Positions 39,010 through 51,833 of a stretch of 64,000 nt of DNA are shown here, piece by piece. The notes beneath the pieces are model-generated. The model was not told the DNA's origin, did no database searches, and saw only the letters and a list, made by a program, of their open reading frames with translations. Every line of letters begins with the position of its first letter. Position 1 is the first letter of the stretch. This stretch comes from Albifimbria verrucaria (lineage: Eukaryota > Ascomycota > Sordariomycetes > Hypocreales > Stachybotryaceae), in NCBI GenBank assembly GCA_020081605.1, contig JAHREC010000062.1, positions 2,108,001 through 2,172,000 on the forward strand. The letters are read 5' to 3'. The position numbers and the translations under genes were made by a program.

Positions 39010-40686
39010 CTCGATGATCGCTCAAGGCGATTGCAGCGTGCTTGAGATGCGGCCAGCGACCGGGAAGAGGGAGAAGGATTCAGCACGAGAGCTCAGCTAC
39101 GGCAAGTGCTGTTTGGCAGCTGGTGGTGGTGGTGGAGATGGGCGGTAGCAGATGCAGGTGTGATTCGCCAAGGGGCAAGAATTCCAGGGACTGGTGGCCG
39201 GGGAAAGAAAGGGTTGCCGTAATTAGAACCGCGCCGTGTCTCACGAAGCAGAGCGTGCGTGCATACGATACGAGTGTTGCGCAAAGTCGCCGAAGAAGGC
39301 TGCAGAACGAGTGAGGCAACGAAAGAATGGGATGGCTAAAGAAGTGAGTGAATGGTGGGAGACAAAAGGTCAGGCAAAGAAAACAAAAGGCGTCGTAACA
39401 CGTATTAACGTTACCCACTGGCGGGAAAACATGGAAGCCGGGGAGAGATGCAGTGGAGGACAAACGTCAGTGGAGGGAGTGGCTGGCGATCTCAAGCAAA
39501 CCGGAGCCTGACTATACCAGGTACAGAGTACGTACCAGCACAGCGGGCACTAAATCTGGAACAGGGGCAACTCAGAGTCAGCCATCGATTCGCTGTGCCG
39601 TTTCTTTCAGGGCCCTGTTCCTCGTGTTTGCTGCGCTCTGTGGCGGTGCCGTCTCCACCGACCTGCGCTATGCCGTCACCCGGACATGGCATTTTCATTT
39701 TCCTTCGCTGCAACTACCGTGTGGTGAAGATATACTTGTGTTGCTGCAGAGCTTACATGATTGCTGGTTTTGTAGAATACGGCAGCCTTGTTTTTTTTTG
39801 CCCCTGCTGGGGCGATGGCCGTTCGATCCTTGATTGCCTATGTCAACTGATGCTCTCGTTTCTCCAAACCGATAGCTGTGGATGGACTTCACCAAGGGGC
39901 TTCCTAGCTTCAGCCTGACGAGGAGCTAGGTAAGGTACCTACCTTCCAGTGCCCACTTCGGTAGTGTCTGTGCCTATCCACTCGGACGAGACACTGCCAT
40001 CTTACCCTATACAGTTCTTTTTGTCGTGTGTTTATCTGCAATTTCCAACCTATCATTGATGGCATCCCAGGTTTCATATGACGACGCAAATTATGTGAGC
40101 CTATACCAATTGAGTTTGGTGGTGAACAGCCGTCTTTGCCATACGTGGGCAAATATACGTGGATGCGTCGTACCAAGTGGCTGAGCCGTCCGTGTTCATG
40201 TTACCCACTTGATGTCCGGCAACCAGATCGGATGGAACACGACAAATCAGATGCTGTCAAGTGTCAGAGTGATCCGATCCAAGTAACCCTGTTGTTTCAA
40301 CCGACGAACTACAGAACTGGCCGCAGGCAAACAAGCGCTCCGCAACCATCGCCAAGAAAGGTTACAGAGTGGAAGACTCGAATTTGCAAAATCGATATAA
40401 ATCCTAAGTGGAGCTTCCCATGCCACCTGACACAACAAGAACTTCCGGCTTCACGGTCTCTTTGTTCCACGAGAATCTCGCAATGCTCGTCGCTTCTCCA
40501 TTCTCAGAGGACAACGATGTTCAACACACAATAAAGCAATTTGACATGATCCGGTTCTCGTTTCAACCGAAGTTGTCACCTACCCTATACAAGATTTACA
40601 CAAGTGATGTACAAAGTAATATACATGAACAATTTTGATGTCGATAGTGTCGTAGCGCATGGCAGCTGTATCGCGAGAAGCCGGTT
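39010..40686. other. Intergenic region upstream of the rhomboid gene
   Basis: Rhomboid promoter side and 3' flank of the small membrane protein. A GGTACC lies in AAGGTACCTACC near 39933. No protein or RNA gene is recognised. Confidence 0.55.
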
Positions 40687-41237
40687 TCACTTCTTCTCCG
40701 AAGGGTGCTCGGTAGTGTTGGCAGTCGTTCCGTCCTCATTGCTCGTCTTCTTTCGCCAGCCCCGCTGAAGACCTCAGCAATCTGGTCCATGATGATGTCG
40801 CTCATGCCCTTGCCTTCCTCAAAGCTCTTCCTGTGCTCCTCGGCCCTCTTCTCCTTCCAGTCCTCAGACTCTCCACCCATCCATATGTCCTTTACGATGC
40901 CTCGCTTCTTTTCTTCCTCCATCTTCGCTCGCTGAGCCGCGTCGCGCTCCTTCTGCTCCTTCAATAGCTGTTGTGTTCGCCTGGCCTCTTCTGGCAGGCC
41001 GGTATCGAGAACCGAGCCTGCCCGCCTTCCGAATCGTCCGTAAAGGGATTCTCCCGTGTATTCGTACGCGAGCTGGTTTGTAGACAGGAAAATGCACCCG
41101 CTAGGACGAAGAAGCGGATGTCCATTCTTCTCGGGGCAGGAGCATTGCCAGTGGTGTGATGATTGCACCGACGAGAGCGGCATTGTGGATCACAGGGTTG
41201 CGTGGCGGCAAAGGGGTTGCGCTACGGTCTGGCTCAT
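40687..41237 (-). CDS. Small conserved fungal membrane protein
   Basis: About 184 residues after four one-base corrections, intronless. It starts at the ATG 41235-41237 (MSQTVAQPPLPPRNPVIHNA). Two hydrophobic helices follow (ALVGAIITPLAMLLPP and RRMDIRFFVLAGAFS), then the conserved STNQLAYEYTGESLYGRFG, a charged coiled-coil-like stretch (LLKEQKERDAAQRAKMEEEK), DIWMGGESEDWKEKR and GMSDIIMDQIAEVFSGGW, and a short charged tail ending in EKK. I recognise the family from ascomycete genomes, where it is often labelled 'rhomboid family membrane protein'. I see no rhomboid catalytic motif, so that label is probably a misnomer. The deletions are near 41213, 41133, 41090 and 40752. The real function is unknown; an inner mitochondrial or other organelle location is only a guess. 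Confidence 0.72.
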
Positions 41238-44200
41238 CTTGGCGGCTTTTCTTTGGAAACGATCCTGTATTGGGGTTCAGGAAATAGTCGTTCGTCCCTT
41301 CCGTCGTCTGGTAGACGTAGTTTCGCAAGCTCTCTCAATCCAATTACGCAGGAGGACTTTTTCCGCTAGAGCTCCAGTGCGCTTCCGCGGCTAGTCAAGC
41401 GCCCCACCAATGAGAGCCAGCGTTTTCATATCATAGCCGCCGACTATCATCTGGACTATGTTGACTTAAATGTACATAATAATTGATCTAGTTGCTATGA
41501 GAAAACGCAATTAAAACATCTACTTCAACTCGGCTGGAAAATGGGGCAATTATTCAGCCAAGAATACAATTGAATGATTTCAAAATGACTTAATGTTGTG
41601 ATCTGGTGCGTTGTTTCCCATGGCTTGTTGTGGCTAAGGCTTACAAACCCGCTTATACAATCAACTTTGGAATGATTTGCTCTTGGGTTTTGCCCAATGC
41701 CAAGTTAGGTTTGATGCAGCGCTATATCAAAACATGGATAAACCCGCTAACTCGGGCAGTCAGTCCAGGGGTCATAGATGCTTGGCTTCCTTGAGACTGC
41801 CATACATGAGAGCCGTGGAGATGGAGGATGGGGTGATACGCAACGATCTAGCGGCAGTGGGGGCTCATTCGCAGCTGATGCTTGCCAAGCTTGATGCTTC
41901 ACGCATAGCGAGCCTGCTAGTTTTTCGGGATCGGTATCGCTGCGCAGTTGAAAACTCCTTGTCCCCAGCTCAGTCTCAGTTGGCTCTGGCTAGGAAGCGG
42001 AGTTTTTGCTGGAAAATGCGTCATCGTCGAGTCAAAGCCACGATCGACTGGAGACTGCCGCGCAAGCGGTAAACGTCAGGGGTCCCTTCGTCAGGCTGTT
42101 TTCCCGACCAACCGATGTACTATGAATTTGTGGAGATGAGGTCTTCTTGCATTAACAGAATTACAAATTAGCCAGCGTCAAAAAGTTCCATGGTTTTAAC
42201 TGGTTCAAGGGTTACGCTGATCACGAATTAACATTACTCATAGGTTAGGAGATGAGGCTGAGCTAAGAGTCTCGGTATCTCAGCCAATTATGCTGCCTCC
42301 TCGATGAATGAGCCTCCTCCGCAATAGGCAAGGTGCTGTAGGTTATTGCAGCCGAGCATTTTGGACCAGATGAACCGGCTCCGACAACCCGAGGCTCGGT
42401 CACGACGGGTTAATTCACCGGTGTACTCTGTATTGCTTGGTTTATTGCTTGGCGAAAACTGCTTTGCCTAGCCCGCGGGCTCCGCTCTGAAACACTCAAT
42501 TAGGCAAGACCTGTGTGCTGCGTTTGGTGTCTACCGGCCGGAAGGTAGGGCTGAAGTGCAGGGAGTAAACCAGCCCCCGGGCCTTTGCAGATTCTTACAG
42601 GATCGTACACTGCACCGAGCGAACGGATGATGCGCATCTTTGGGGGCCGGGGACTGCCGACATGGACTCGCTGGCTTGGGGATGACCGATTGAGTAGTCG
42701 CCGACCCGCATGTTGGAGGGAGGGCGTCGGCCTTCTCACGGCTTTCGGCGGGGATCTGGCCGAAGGAAGCAGGTCAGGCCAAGCACATTCTAGACTCCAG
42801 CTCCTGTGTTACCAGCCCGCTTCCCAAGTTAGAGCCAAGTATAAGCCTAGGCATGATAAAACGAATGGTCGAGACCTAGATGCAAACTTGAGCAAATGGG
42901 GTGACTTTCGGAAGCTTTACGTATACCCATGCATAGAAGAAGACAGAGTAAATCCATGGAATTAAAGTATGAGACTTTATTTTTAAACCCGCCACCGCGG
43001 AAGTAGGAAGTTCCAGGGTGTCCTGGACACGGCATGGCCACGTGTGATGCAATTCCTACTGAACTGGCATCCAGGCCGCGTGGACAGAACAGCTGAACTT
43101 GGCAAAGCGCGCGCCGCCAAAGCCTGACAAAGCACAAGGGCGGCTGTGTGATATGTTTATGCATATGTGCGGCAGCTTTTGACGTGAAAAATACGAGCCG
43201 GGCTGTGAATTAGAAAATGAGGACCCAGCGCACTGGGGTGAAGCCATCTCTTGTTTGGAGTTCGATGGTTAGGGCCGACAAACACGTTGGTTGAGTCCTT
43301 GTTGCTGGGATACGTTGAGATTGGAAGCTTCTCGCGAGATGGTGGATAACTAGGACTCTATCCGGTAACGTTATCAAAACCAATTCACCGTCTGTTGACA
43401 GTCCGGGGCGACCGTTTGCGTTTCCGTGGTGCTAGGGCCCTCGCCTGAGGATTCACTAGCAAGGGTGATGGGACACTCGAAACCTGGAGACCGGTAACCC
43501 CGGTATTGTACGGCGTGGTCATTCCAAAGGTTCCTCGATGCATGGCAGTTCACGCTGCAGTGCCAAGTTAGCGGTGGTAGCCGCTCCTTGCGCTTACAAT
43601 ATGGACCCTTCCAATGCCCAGGGAGCTTGTCACGACACGCCATATTTGGCTAGTTGCGGTATAGGAGTTGGCCGATGTAACTATCCTGCCCCAGCATATC
43701 CGCTTTTACAGGAAAGCAGAAGCCTGCCAGTTTGGTTGAGGACTATTCAGTATCCCGGGTCATTGGTCGTGAGTTTCTGAAGCACGACTTGGCAATGTCT
43801 CGGACGGTTGGCGACCCGTGAAGAACGGCCGAGGGAAATCCCACCACCAATTGACCGCAGGGATTGCGGATGTCGTCTGGTGCAAGGCAGACAAACGTGA
43901 GTGTTTTTTTTCTCAAGCATGACGGCAGCTGGATAGACGACTACTAGGCAACAAGCGGGACAAGCGATGGCCGAGCAGCGATACAGTGGGTGGTCGATTC
44001 CATCATGATGGAATCTGCCCTGCGCAGGGCCCCTTTCTATTGGAAACTATTCTGGTCCTGTGCACGGAACTCTGATGCATGACCCAACGAGGTAACTCGT
44101 GCGATTCTGTCTAGGAAGAATTGGGAAAACTATCGAGGGTCTGGTACCACCAAACCGCAGTCCTGCGCCCTGACTCTGGGGCAGGGCTTTTTGAGGATGA

Positions 44201-46029
44201 TTATAGACTTATTATTGCTCACCCACCTCGTGTTCATTTCGATGCAGGTAACACAACAGCAAACACGAATTCTTGGACATCACCAGGATGAAACAAAGAG
44301 TTGAACGATCCTTGAAGCGCCAGTGGGCTCGTGCCCATGTTGTTTAAGCGCGCTCCAGTGCGGATATGCTACATTGTAGGCCCTGTAAGGCTGTTGACCG
44401 GCCCTGTCAACGGCCACTAACAGCAACTTGGGAGATGATGACAAGCGGTAACCCCTCCCTCTCGAAAAGGAGGATCGCAAATTACCTGCAACTGAAGTGT
44501 CATAGGATCTGGTTAGTTAGTAAGACAACACAATGATCTGTTTTGAACCCAGTTTCTCATACGGATTGCATCAGTGTAGGCTTTTTCGATCTTGGCTTTT
44601 GCTGCGTTTGATTTCAAAGCTACCAACTGCTAGTGCCGTGGTCTCATCCCCTCTCGCCTGCCGCTTTGACAACAGTAACGGGATCACTGCTCGTTTGGGC
44701 AGGCCTTTCGAACCGATGGGTAATTTTACCATTGCCCCAAGCCTTGGCGGCCCCACGGGCGGACTTGGATCCAGAGTGCCGGTGCTATAATAAAGTCGCT
44801 AGGTGGGTTTGTATAACTCTAGATGGCTTCGATCTAACGATACCGGGACTGGAAGAAGGAGAAAGAGGAGGAGGAGGATGGGGCGGGTCAACCAGTCAAT
44901 GTCTGGCTGAACTGCGACTGGTCACAGCTCCGATTCAGGTCCAGCATAGGGCAAGGCAGATGCATCCCTGTAACGGCAGACAACAGACCGAAGTCCCTTT
45001 TTTATTATTTTTTACTTCCCATGCTCTCTGAACATGCTGCACTCCTATTGCTCCAAAACACATAAGCCAGTTTCGTTCACGATGTAGGCACCTGGCCTAG
45101 CTCGTCCCAGCAGCCTAGAGCGACTTCCAAGCTTAAGTTACAGGCGTTCAGTAGAGATCGAGTCAGGCAGCCGCGCAAGCAATGCGGGAAGGTGCCACTG
45201 TGACGCATCCATGGCCTGGCCAACGCTATTTCCATCTCTCCATCCAATCCAATCCGTATGTCTCTGCCTAATATACAAAGCTTCATCCACCACCCGTCTT
45301 GCCCATCCACTACCAAATTCATGTCCTGTACGGGTGCGCTTAGTTCTTTTCGTCTGCTCCACAGCCCGCCCTAATCTATTTGCTCACCTCTCCACTTAGT
45401 CAGTGGCATTCAATTTGTACTAGATGGAGCCTCGCGACCTATCTAACCTAATCGACTAGACCGCACCCCTCACGCGCACCCTCACGATGGCGCCTTGGGT
45501 ATAGTCCTTCAACCGTCCCCATCGTCATCTGCTCTCCCCAGCGCCCGCAACTACCATGGCTGGCCTGGTCCGTGACGGCAGCGATCTATACAGGGTGCCT
45601 GTTCATCTCCGACAGCGTTCACGGCGCAGTGGCGCTGCCGACTGGACTCATAAATCCCCACCGCGCCAGGAGGATCCCGCCGCAACCAAGCCTGTCAAAG
45701 GATCCCGTTCATTTGTTCCCTGCTAGGCCCATTCACAGATGCTACGCGTAGTAGCTCGGCTCGCCCCTGGTCGCAGCCCTGCCACCTCCCTGTCGCTGTC
45801 CCCATTCATCGTCCATTCTATCCACGACGGGAAATACTTGATTGCCCACTGTTAGGGCGGCCTTGACATTCAAAGCTGCGTCCGTGCTTTATAACTTCTG
45901 GCTTCGCATCAATTGGTCCTCGCACATGCCGCCCAGAGACACGACCTGTTTCCAACAGCTGCCTTGAATGGACAACCAACCTTCGCCTTGCCACGTTTCC
46001 TTGGTGTGTCAAAATCTATCACCAAGACC
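41238..46029. other. 4.8-kb gene-poor stretch
   Basis: No conserved protein is recognised on either strand. AT-rich around 41430-41600 and 42120-42260; other parts are near 55% GC. A GGTACC occurs near 44143. The last several hundred bases are the likely promoter and leader of the Zn2Cys6 gene and include a 56-codon upstream frame at 45556-45726. I found no terminal inverted repeats or transposase remnants by eye. Confidence 0.5.
45556..45726 (+). other. Possible upstream ORF before the Zn2Cys6 gene
   Basis: A 56-codon frame whose ATG sits in a strong context (ACCATGG). It ends 303 bases before the main ATG at 46030. A shorter ATG frame lies at about 45487. If the leader extends this far, it could lower translation of the regulator. 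No leader length is known from sequence alone. Confidence 0.3.
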
Positions 46030-48289
46030 ATGAATCAACCAGCTTCCGTGTCTGGTCCTTCCAACGCTATCGCGGAGGATAGAACTGGTTCATCCAGTCC
46101 CGCCTCTACGACTTCTCCAACGCAACTTGTCAATCAATCTGATGTTAATGCTTCCGGATCCGACGCCGGCCAAGCAGTCAAGAGAGGCCGCCGAAGCAAA
46201 CCGAAAGTGAAGACCGGCTGTGCAAACTGCAAGTAAGTGTCAATGCCATGTAATTCCTGTCATCGGGCTTTTCCATATTACACCTGCCTCACTGGTCTGA
46301 AACTTTCACTAACACCATCTTTCCCCAAACCAGACGGAGACGCATAAAGTGTGATGAAAAGCGACCTGCTTGCACCCAATGTGTGAGGAGCAGCAAAGAG
46401 TGCACAGGCTACCCGCCGCCTAGTCGTAGTTCGAGGCCGTTCGAGGAGATTCGCATTGCTCCCAAGCCTGTACTTCTTGCTGCATCCGGTCCAGTATTGG
46501 CCCCTGCCTCTACCATTCTACAGAAAGAGCATTCTCTTCCACCTCGCCGACAACCCAGGCGGTCTAATGTCTCCGGGACCGCCTCTCCCTGCCTGAATTT
46601 CAGCCGCAATCCTACTCATCGTCACCAACGATTTACAACCCTTCGTTAAATCTCCCATTCAACCAGAATGATATGCTTTATTTTGAGCTGTTTCGCACTC
46701 GCACCGCATCCGAGCTATCTGGCTTCTTCGATCGGACCTTTTGGACAGAGCGTGTATTGCAGGAATGCCACCATGGTACTGCTATTCAGCATGCTGTCAT
46801 TGCCCTAGGAGCTCTGTACAAAACCCTTGAGCAGACCTCCGAGCTTGACACCACAGACCCAATGGCGCACCAGGCCTTGTCCGATTCTATAATGGTCCAC
46901 TGGCAAGTTGCCATCAAGAAGTATTCTGAAGCGTGCCATGTCATGGCGATGTTGAACCAGCGGGACCAGTCATCCGACAGGACTCGCCTAATGGCTACAG
47001 TCCTACTTGCATGCTTTGATTCGTTCATCGGCGATCACAAGCAAGCCATAATTCAAATACAGACAGGCCTAGGCTTCTTGGAACAGCTACGAGTCGATAT
47101 GCGACAGAAAAGACTTTCTACCCCTGAAGAAGTTGTCGGAGAGGAGCTTGTCATGATCTTCACACGTCTTGCTATTCAAGCCAAATCTTATGACATGGCT
47201 TTTCACTTCCCACAGCCTTACGTGATCCGACTATCTTCCTCTGTGCCGGAAGAAGCTACATCTCCAGATTCGGGCTGTAGCACGTCAAACTCTCCTACAT
47301 CCGCTTCCTCGCCTGTTTACCACTTCGGCGATGTTTGCGAAGCCCGAATAGCCGCAGACAAGCTGATGGAGAGACTCATACGTTTTATTGAGCAATTGTA
47401 CGCTGCCAAGGATGAGCCAAGTAATGTGCTACCCGAATCTTGGCAACAATATGGGCTCCGCTTCAAGGACCAAATTGATGCTTGGTTCGACGCTTACGAA
47501 CCTATATTGCAAGGGCGATTAGCACCTCATATCGGTCCACTTGAAAGATCGGCTATAGTTGCCTTGCAAATGTCCCAGGTCATGATATTTGTACTCTTTT
47601 TGACCTTGTTCTACGATACGGAGGAACACTTTGACTCATTCTTACCATACTTCAAAATCATCGTCGACCTGGGGTTGGAACTTGTTAGAGAGGAAGAAGC
47701 CAGAGCTACCACTACACGATGCTCTCACATAGGTCTCTGCTCACATCGTCAAAGGGCACAGTGGGCTTCATTAGGCTCGCCTGACTTTGTAGCCTGCCAC
47801 ATCAAGCCTAGTTTTTCTGCAGACATGGGCATTGTCCCACCTTTATTCATGGTGGCGACAAAGTGTCGAGACCCTACCCTTCGACGCCAGGCTATCCAAC
47901 TCTTGAGGAGCAGCGCAAGGCGTGAAGGCATGTGGGACAGCAACATGGTGGCTAAAATCTCGGAGTGGATTATGGTGCTGGAGGAGCCCAGTGACCAAGA
48001 TTACCAAGCGTCATGTGGCTCAAGCCCAGATGTGCCCGAAGCGGTCTATTACTATGAACCAGGTACCCCCAACGCAGGATATGGGATGGACCCATACCAA
48101 TCGAGCCATATATCAAGCCCTGATCCAACGGTCTTAATGCGAAAAACCGTGCCTGAAGACAGAAGAGTTATGATCAAATCCGTTGACTTCGATCTTCGAA
48201 CCCGTTTCGCCAACGTGCGCGTTGGAACCAGAGGCCTACGGCATGATCTGCCTGACCATCGCTGGAGGGAGACACGACTGACCTGGTAA
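46030..48289 (+). CDS. Zn2Cys6 fungal transcription factor
   Basis: Nuclear regulator of the Gal4-type family, about 719 residues. Exons: 46030-46232 and 46334-48289. The zinc cluster spans residues 64-91 with the classical spacing C-x2-C-x6-C-x6-C-x2-C-x6-C (CANCKRRRIKCDEKRPACTQ, then C at 84 and 91), preceded by a basic segment KRGRRSKPKVK. The intron splits the cluster just after its second cysteine. A Pro-rich linker follows, then a middle homology region starting MLYFELFRTRTASELSGFFD, with VLQECHHGTAIQHAVIALGA, LLACFDSFIGDHKQAI and IQIQTGLGFL. This is the acidic-linked fungal regulatory domain (DUF3468-like). One one-base deletion near 46586 (Ser/Pro linker) breaks the frame. Target genes cannot be inferred: the neighbours form no cluster. 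Confidence 0.92.
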
Positions 48290-48754
48290 AGCAAGCATAC
48301 GCTTGGATGTATGGGTGGATAGACCCAGAAGTCCTCAGTTTTGCTATGTTCTATATTTTTCTTTGTATGAACGATGATGACCGATATATCACGAAGCATG
48401 GGTCGGCTTACAGCAATCTTTTGTGGATTCTCACATATTGTATTTTCTTTATCTCGCACAGCGCGCATTTTACATCTCCGCTACCTTTACACTTTGGAAC
48501 CAAGATCAGCACAGTTGGGAATGGTACACGGCGGCACTTCAAAACATTTGGGGTTAGCATCATGAGGGAGGAAAGCATTTTGCTGCTGCGGCATGCAACT
48601 GTTATGATAGACTACGGTGCTGTATAGGAGTCATGAAGTTGAATTTTTTCTTGTTTTTGAACAGCATATGAAAACGCTATCTTGTTTGCACGGATTAAGG
48701 ACAGAACAAACACGCTGGGCACTGGTTTGTGCATGTACAAGTAGAATACAGTTC
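48290..48754. other. Convergent 3' region
   Basis: Tail-to-tail region between the Zn2Cys6 gene and DscA. Only 3' flanks are seen. Confidence 0.6.
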
Positions 48755-51265
48755 TCAAAGGGGCGGCAACTCCTCTCTACATATCGGGCATTGCAACCTG
48801 AATCTCATCCAGCCTTCCAAGCATGCTGTATGGAAGATATGCCTGCAAGGCGTGACCATGTACACACGTCGTGCGAACACACCTGCAACGCTAGAGTCCT
48901 CCTCCCCGGCCCTCACAACAGGTACTTCCAGCACTTCTCGGCAGATGGCGCAATCTATAGCACGGACACCGCTTCTAGATTTGTCAGAATCATCTCCTGT
49001 GCGACTACTTTCGAGACTAGCGGCATCCTCAGCTACAAGGCCAATGGGAAGACCACCCTTCTCAAGGCTATCCTCCCGCAATACAGGATGGTAGTCCCAG
49101 GCGTCTGGTGCCCAGCCCGCAGGTAGACCGAAGCGGGGGCCGACAATATCCTGGGCTGCAAGGACGACGAGTTGCAGCCAAACCCAGGCGCATAGAAGCA
49201 GAAAGGTGAGGCGGTCGGTGCGAGCGAAGAGAAAGTTGTCCGCTTTGACCCAGAAATAAGCGATGGGCACGAGGCGGAGAATGGACTGGCCGATGACGAA
49301 GGGCCAGGCGAGGCGCGGCGGCAGTTGCGTATGGCGTTGCGGTGGATCTGAGGCACCCAGAGGGACATGTAGACGAAAGCACAGCTGTTGAGGAAGGCGG
49401 CGCGGACCGAGGGGTACCAAGTGATGGAGGAGAGGATGAGGAATATGAAGCAAAGACTGGCAATAACAAGGCGACCAAGGATTACTGTAAAGGCTTGACT
49501 TGGAGTCTGCTGGGGAGCAGTGCTCTGTGTACCGCCGGGAGGGGAAGGGTTGATGCCTCGTCTGCAATCTCAGCATCAATGTCTTGATCCGACGGAATAA
49601 AGACTGCTTCTGACTGGGTTTGGGTTGGACGGTGCGCCGTCACCGGCCCGGGGAGAAGGGGCCGGATTCTGTGTTGTCTGGGGTCAAAGTCGTTGACTGG
49701 GCGGACGTCGTGCTACCACTGCCAGCCGAGGCCGAAGCTTGACCACGCTCTGCACGGTTGCGGTGCTCCGGTAACTGAACCTCATGAATCTTAGCCAGAA
49801 AACCCCCGCCAATGGTCATAGAGAGGAACGCAGCAAACGTGATAGCCAGCGTCGGCAGGAATGTCGACCTTGCAGACGAGAGCCAGGTAGCGGCTGTACT
49901 AAAGACCATTCCGTCTACAAATACCATGACGGTGGCAGTCAGAAAGCTGACGCGGCCGATATTGGAAGGGTGTATGACTCCTTTATTTGGTTTTTGAGGA
50001 GATATACTTGGATGAAGATGGATAGGGCGTAGATGAGTAGCCATTTCTTGACCGTGTGGATATGAACCTCCGCCTTCATTCCCACCATATGATGAGCTTC
50101 GCTTGGAGGAAAGTCGGGAGGGCCTCTGGTTTCTAGAAAAAGCCACAGTCTGGCGAGTACATGATGGCGGACATGCGCAGATTCGGAATCCTAGGCAAGG
50201 GCGCACCGAGTGGAGATTCCAGCTCGGACTCGATGGCCTCAATCATCTGTGCGAGCTCATCTGTGTCGGCATCTGAAGATGATACACCAAGGTCCTGCCG
50301 GAGAGGGTGCATTTGTGCGTACATGACGTACTCACAATGGGGCGATGGTTCGTTGTTATAGATTGGGTTATCAAAATCAGAATTCCACGGCGATCGTTGG
50401 TCGATGTAGATGTTCTGCTGCTTGCTGGCTATTTCCTCAGCCGTTGTCTGATTTAAGAGACTCTGGCTAGAGTGAAAGTAATCAGGACCAGGGAGAGGTG
50501 CGGCAGGCCAAAGATGCCATCGAACTTTTCGCTAGTCGTTGTCATCAAGATGACGCCCTGCTTCGGCCAGTGAACACCCCATAGTTTCAAATCCCAGTTC
50601 AGCCCGGAGCCAGTGGTGTCTTCGATGGAAACAGTGCTTTTGACGCCTCGGATGATGCCCCCAGATAACGGGGCGCTGGTTTCTGGGAGTTGTTCATACT
50701 CATAGGATGTCTTATTCTCTTGTATTTTTATCGATATCCTAGCCAACTCGCCGGTGACGTTGCGAGCCCATTCAGACTGGTCACCGATCCAATCCATAGA
50801 TGGCGCAATGCGGCTCAGATTGTAGCTGTGATACGTCCTCGGCACTGACGCCGGGCGCCGAATCCAGTCGCCACTGAGTGTCCCAGAGGCATTCGTCCAT
50901 AACGGCTCGCCCCGGGCGATGTCCCATAGTGATTCGCCTCCGACAGGCGGGATAGCATGTCGACTGAGCCGAAGGGCTCTTTCGCGGAAGGTATGCAAGT
51001 CGTCCCAAGCGAAGCCGTCCTCCTCGCGGAAGCCCGTTAGGTTGAGGTATCTGCCGGGGGCATCATCGTTATCGGCGCCGGTCCGAGGCGCAAAGTCGCC
51101 CTAATGAGTTTTGTTTAGGACATCGAGAGCATCGCGGAACAGAGCAAGGCGTTGCGTGGCAATGTCCGACAAGGCCAGGGACTGGCTGTGGTATTCGTTA
51201 GCTGGGAAGACGACCCAGATCAAGAAGAAGCCGATGGCGAAGACAATGGCGGCCGTTCGACGCAT
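48755..51265 (-). CDS. dscA: Dsc/Tul1 Golgi transmembrane RING E3 ligase
   Basis: Homologue of fission yeast Dsc1, Aspergillus DscA and yeast Tul1: the RING subunit of the Golgi Dsc ubiquitin ligase, which processes SREBP and removes misfolded membrane proteins. Apparently one exon, about 838 residues after six one-base corrections. It starts MRRTAAIVFAIGFFLIWVVF, a signal anchor. A large lumenal domain follows with Asn-linked sites (LNLTGF, TNASGTL, NVTGEL) and blocks such as GLNWDLKLWGVHWPKQGVIL. Several membrane helices come next (VKKWLLIYALSIFIQVYLL, VSFLTATVMVFVDGMVFS, LTFLLLCAWVWLQLVVLAAQ), then a C-terminal RING: CAIC...VTPCRHIFHTACLEGWM...CPICREELPPL. The frame changes near 50461, 50128, 49972, 49636, 49490 and 49308 all fit single deletions. 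An in-frame TAG at 51101-51103 interrupts an otherwise conserved stretch (LNKTH-stop-GDFAPRT). Confidence 0.93.
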
Positions 51266-51833
51266 GCTGACCAACGGCCAATATCGAATGGCAGAATTAT
51301 CTGTCCAACATGGTATATGCTACGGGAATACTCGCGCGGGCGAGATCGTCGAGCCTCGCAGCAGTGTCGTGACGTGCTATGTTACAGGTAGGAGGCAAGT
51401 TGAAGTGTGGTGAAAGTCCAAGGGTCCTGGCAGCCAAAGGCAATTGAAGACAAGGACGGACGGCTGTTATCAAGCTAATGACGCAGGTAGCTTCTAGTGC
51501 AGCCGAGGTGGTAAAGCTTCGGTTCCAGTGGGATTAACCAACAGGACAGGGGTTAGTTTAGCAGCGTCACCGCTAAAGGTAAGGTACGTGCTTTGACCAA
51601 CAGGTACCTGCACTACTAATGTACGTACAGTGAGCACGCGTAGCGCATCGCATCGCATCCCATACAAAATCACAGACGACGTACTGATTCTATGATAACC
51701 GCATCGCAACCTGGCCTATTTGATACCCATACCACTGCGCCCTCAAGAAACAATACCTCCTCATAACAAATAATCACTCTGAACCCCCACGCAAGCACTT
51801 TAGCATTGTCAAACGCCGCAAGCCCTCATCACA
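51266..51833. promoter_or_regulatory. Divergent DscA/HSBP1 promoter region
   Basis: A 568-bp region between two divergent starts. It holds a perfect CAGGTACCTG palindrome at 51601-51610 flanked by AAGGTAAGGTACGT and GTACGTAC. No coding sequence. Confidence 0.5.

Noticed and set aside
49640..50242. DscA fragments as several independent genes
   Set aside because: All pieces lie in order on one strand, match one protein family end to end and are joined by single-base changes.
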